Shown: one piece after another, positions 4,555 to 6,483 of the stretch
Layout: the number at the start of each line of letters is the position of its first letter
Position numbering within the stretch: the first letter of the stretch is position 1
Source: Polyangiaceae bacterium
GTDB lineage: Bacteria > Myxococcota_A > Polyangia > Polyangiales > Polyangiaceae
NCBI GenBank assembly: GCA_025934595.1
Contig: JAICXU010000194.1
Span: forward strand, 1 to 6,483
Length of the DNA stretch: 6,483 bases
Direction: 5' to 3'
Notes under the pieces: model-generated
Database searches by the model: none
What the model was told of the DNA's origin: nothing
The model's input: only the letters and a program-made list of their open reading frames with translations
Translations under genes and position numbers: made by a program

Positions 4555-6202
4555 GCACCGGCGGCGGCCGCTCCGATTTCAAATCGTCCTCCGCCTCGCC
4601 GCGAAAATATTCGTCGAAGCGCTCGCTCGCGTCGGCGCCGAAAAAAAGCTCGCAGGCTTCGCGGAGCCCCGGCGCATTTTTCAAGACCTCACGCCTCGTG
4701 ACGAGCGAGATCTTGGATCGCCGTCGCAAGAAATCGTCGAGCTTCACGATCATCTCGCGCCGCGCCGCTTGTACGATCTCCGAACGGATGTATTCCGCGC
4801 CTTCGATCAGGAGCTCGCCCATTTTCGGATTTTCGCGGATGCTCTCGAGCAGGTTGAGCGCGTCGCTGCCGTACCGCCGCCACAGGCGCTTCGTGAGCGG
4901 CTCGGACGACGAAGGAGACGTCATCTCGTCGAGCTTCATGAGCCGCGCTTGATGCAAAAATTCGCGCTTCGTTTCGTCGGGCGGCTCGCCGTACCAGCGC
5001 GCGTCTTCGTACGGCATCTCGACGCCGAGATTCTTGACCGCGCGCGCGACCTCTTCGCCGACGTTCAAGCAGTCGGTGAGCTTGCCGCCGAAGATGCTGA
5101 TCGCCCTATTTTTGTCGTCGATTTCGACGGCGTGCTTTCGTGACATTTGCATCCAATCGCTGGATCCGGATTTGACTCCGGCGACGGCGAGCGGGCGCAC
5201 GCCGCAGCGTTCGGCGACGATGTCTTTTTCGGTGAGCGGCTTCGCGAGCGACAAGCGCTTGTTGATGTTGTCGAGCACGAAGCGACGATCCTCGGCCGTG
5301 ACGTGCGCATGCGGATCGTCGACACGCGTGTCGGTCGTGCCGATACACGTGCGCACGCCCATCGGAATGACGAAGAAGAGTCGGCCGTCGTCGGCGAAGA
5401 ACGTGAGCACGCGCCGATGTGGCGTGAGCTTCTCGACGAGGAGATGAATGCCCTTGGAGAAGACATGGCGGTGCTCGGTGGTCACGCTCGCTCTGGCATT
5501 CACGTCGTCGACGAAGGGTCCGCCGGCATTGACGATCACGCGTGCGCGGATCGCGAATTCTTTTCCGCGCACGACGTCGCAGGCGCGCACGGTCCACATG
5601 CCGTCTTTTTCGCGCCGGAGGCCGACCGCTTCGACGTAGTTCGCGGCGATGCAGCCGTGATCGAGCGCGGCGCGCACGAAATTCCATACGAAACGAGCGT
5701 CGTTGTCGTGGAGATAGGCGTCGGAATATTCGAAGCCGCCGTCCGACGACTCGAGATTCAAGATCGGCTCTTCGCTCTTCATTTCCGCGCGCGTGAGGAG
5801 GCGAGGGCGCTTCGTGAAGAAGCTTCCGATGAGCCAATAGAGCCACGTGCCGAGGACGAGCTTCCAGAGGCCGTGACGAAATCCGCGCGTATGCACCGCG
5901 TAAAATCGGATCTCTTGGACGGTGGACGGGTAGCTCGTGATCAAGTGATTGCGCGACACGCAGAGCTTCCGCACGAGGGGGAATTCGAAGCTCTCCATGT
6001 ATTTGATGCCGCCCCACGCGAGGTTCGACGACTGCTGGCTCGTGAACGACGCGAAGTCGCCTTTGTCGATGAGGGCGACGCGAGCGCCACGCGCCGACAT
6101 GCAGGCGGCGGACACTGCGCCATTGATGCCGCCGCCGATGACGAGGACGTCGAACGGTCCGTCGGCGAGACGCTGCAAGTTGGCGGTGCGGAGCTCGTTC
6201 AT
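4520..6202 (-). CDS. glpD: FAD-dependent glycerol-3-phosphate dehydrogenase, GlpD/GlpA family
   Basis: Predicted to oxidise sn-glycerol-3-phosphate to dihydroxyacetone phosphate, passing electrons through FAD to the quinone pool at the inner face of the cytoplasmic membrane. The 560-aa length is normal for the family. Residues 18-28 hold the FAD-binding GGGING and 46-50 the DKGDF segment, followed by SSNLAWGGIKYME (58-70), the equivalent of SSKLIHGGLRYLE in E. coli GlpD. Residues expected to bind substrate are retained: Tyr68, Arg336 (GVRPL), Arg355 (MSRKH) and Lys374 (FGGK). The C-terminal domain carries RSEIVQAARREMIVKLDDFLRRR (473-495), typical of GlpD/GlpA. An aromatic hydrophobic patch (GTWLYWLIGSFF, 118-129) could contact the membrane. 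Departures: Lys67 where E. coli has Arg54, Trp63 for His, and GGKLTDC instead of GGKLTTY, so it is a divergent subfamily. The start ATG overlaps the acetyltransferase stop (ATGA). No glpK or glpF is in the window. The gene symbol is by family. Confidence 0.93.
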   Translation of the reverse strand: MNELRTANLQRLADGPFDVLVIGGGINGAVSAACMSARGARVALIDKGDFASFTSQQSSNLAWGGIKYMESFEFPLVRKLCVSRNHLITSYPSTVQEIRFYAVHTRGFRHGLWKLVLGTWLYWLIGSFFTKRPRLLTRAEMKSEEPILNLESSDGGFEYSDAYLHDNDARFVWNFVRAALDHGCIAANYVEAVGLRREKDGMWTVRACDVVRGKEFAIRARVIVNAGGPFVDDVNARASVTTEHRHVFSKGIHLLVEKLTPHRRVLTFFADDGRLFFVIPMGVRTCIGTTDTRVDDPHAHVTAEDRRFVLDNINKRLSLAKPLTEKDIVAERCGVRPLAVAGVKSGSSDWMQMSRKHAVEIDDKNRAISIFGGKLTDCLNVGEEVARAVKNLGVEMPYEDARWYGEPPDETKREFLHQARLMKLDEMTSPSSSEPLTKRLWRRYGSDALNLLESIRENPKMGELLIEGAEYIRSEIVQAARREMIVKLDDFLRRRSKISLVTRREVLKNAPGLREACELFFGADASERFDEYFRGEAEDDLKSERPPPVHVERPETARAP

Positions 6203-6483
6203 TCCAGCTTCAAGAGGATCTCGGTGACGCCATCATCGAGCCGATTCGGAACTTCTTCCACAATCGCAAAACCATTTTTCTGGAGCACGCGCAAAGAAGC
6301 CAAGTTTTCTTTCGCGACGAACGCGAAGAGAGGCCGCGTCGTGTCGATCTCGAGAAATTCCTTCACGGCGAGCGTCGCGATTCCTTTTCCCCAATACGGC
6401 TTCCCGAAAAAATAACCGACCAGCCGACGACCGTTCGACACGAAGCTGTTCACGGTCCCCGCCACGCATCCATCATGCAGCAC
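6199..6483 (-). CDS. GNAT-family N-acetyltransferase (RimJ/RimL-like), 3' part
   Basis: The C-terminal 94 residues of an acetyl-CoA-dependent N-acetyltransferase; the gene enters from the right edge, so the start is not seen and the GTG at 6483 is probably internal. The acetyl-CoA-binding motif A is clear: GYFFGKPYWGKGIATLAVKE. It is followed by a strand (FAFVAKENLAS) and the hallmark N-x-x-S-x-R-V-L-x-K-x-G-F segment (NLASLRVLQKNGF). The closest style is the RimJ/RimL or ribosomal-protein-type acetyltransferases, which also include enzymes acting on small molecules, so the substrate cannot be named. The stop TGA shares ATGA with the start of the GlpD-type gene, so it is the upstream member of this operon. 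Confidence 0.92.
   Translation of the reverse strand: MLHDGCVAGTVNSFVSNGRRLVGYFFGKPYWGKGIATLAVKEFLEIDTTRPLFAFVAKENLASLRVLQKNGFAIVEEVPNRLDDGVTEILLKLE

Noticed and set aside
5106..6017. 303-aa - strand frame inside the glpD-type gene
   Set aside because: Arg/His-rich product in a shifted frame of a well-supported enzyme gene; no motif.
5147..6415. 422-aa open frame on the + strand opposite the glpD and GNAT genes
   Set aside because: It is the antisense shadow of two clearly recognisable genes. Long antisense frames are expected in GC-rich DNA with strong third-position bias, and its translation shows no domain.

Overview
The window is GC-rich chromosomal DNA, densely packed with genes on both strands. 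Codons strongly prefer G or C in the third position. It contains a sigma-54 activator, small lipoproteins with short basic signal peptides, and several conserved-looking proteins of no recognisable family. Together these suggest a Myxococcota-type bacterium (Polyangia-like). That placement is an inference from style, not from a marker gene. I see no tRNA or rRNA gene, CRISPR array, insertion sequence, or phage or plasmid gene.

Left half, + strand. (1) The C-terminal part of a sigma-54-dependent enhancer-binding protein, cut by the left edge, with an intact GAFTGA loop and a Fis-type DNA-binding helix-turn-helix. (2) A PrxQ/Bcp-type peroxiredoxin carrying a lipoprotein signal, preceded by a weak ECF-sigma-like promoter. 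(3) A 109-aa unknown protein whose TTG start overlaps the peroxiredoxin stop. (4) An unknown ~199-aa protein starting at 1963. It is preceded at 1929-1945 by a near-consensus sigma-54 -24/-12 promoter (TGGCCCG-N4-TTGCA, GG-N10-GC spacing). (5) An 8-cysteine mini-lipoprotein whose start codon directly follows a 10-bp hairpin.

Right half, - strand, read from the right edge. A GNAT acetyltransferase (cut by the right edge), an FAD-dependent glycerol-3-phosphate dehydrogenase of the GlpD/GlpA family, and a 511-aa unknown protein with a Rossmann-like glycine-rich segment. They overlap by 4 nt (ATGA) and 35 nt, so they look like one translationally coupled operon. The two halves converge at about 2985-3019 with only 33 nt between stop codons and no convincing terminator.

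No stretch over 300 bases lacks a gene; the longest non-coding gap is under 80 nt. The best lead is the pairing of a sigma-54 activator with a strong sigma-54-type promoter about 1 kb downstream, in front of an unknown gene. Second is the GlpD-coupled Rossmann-like unknown, which may mark an undescribed step around glycerol-3-phosphate. I found no clear evidence of a defence, mobile or other spectacular new system.
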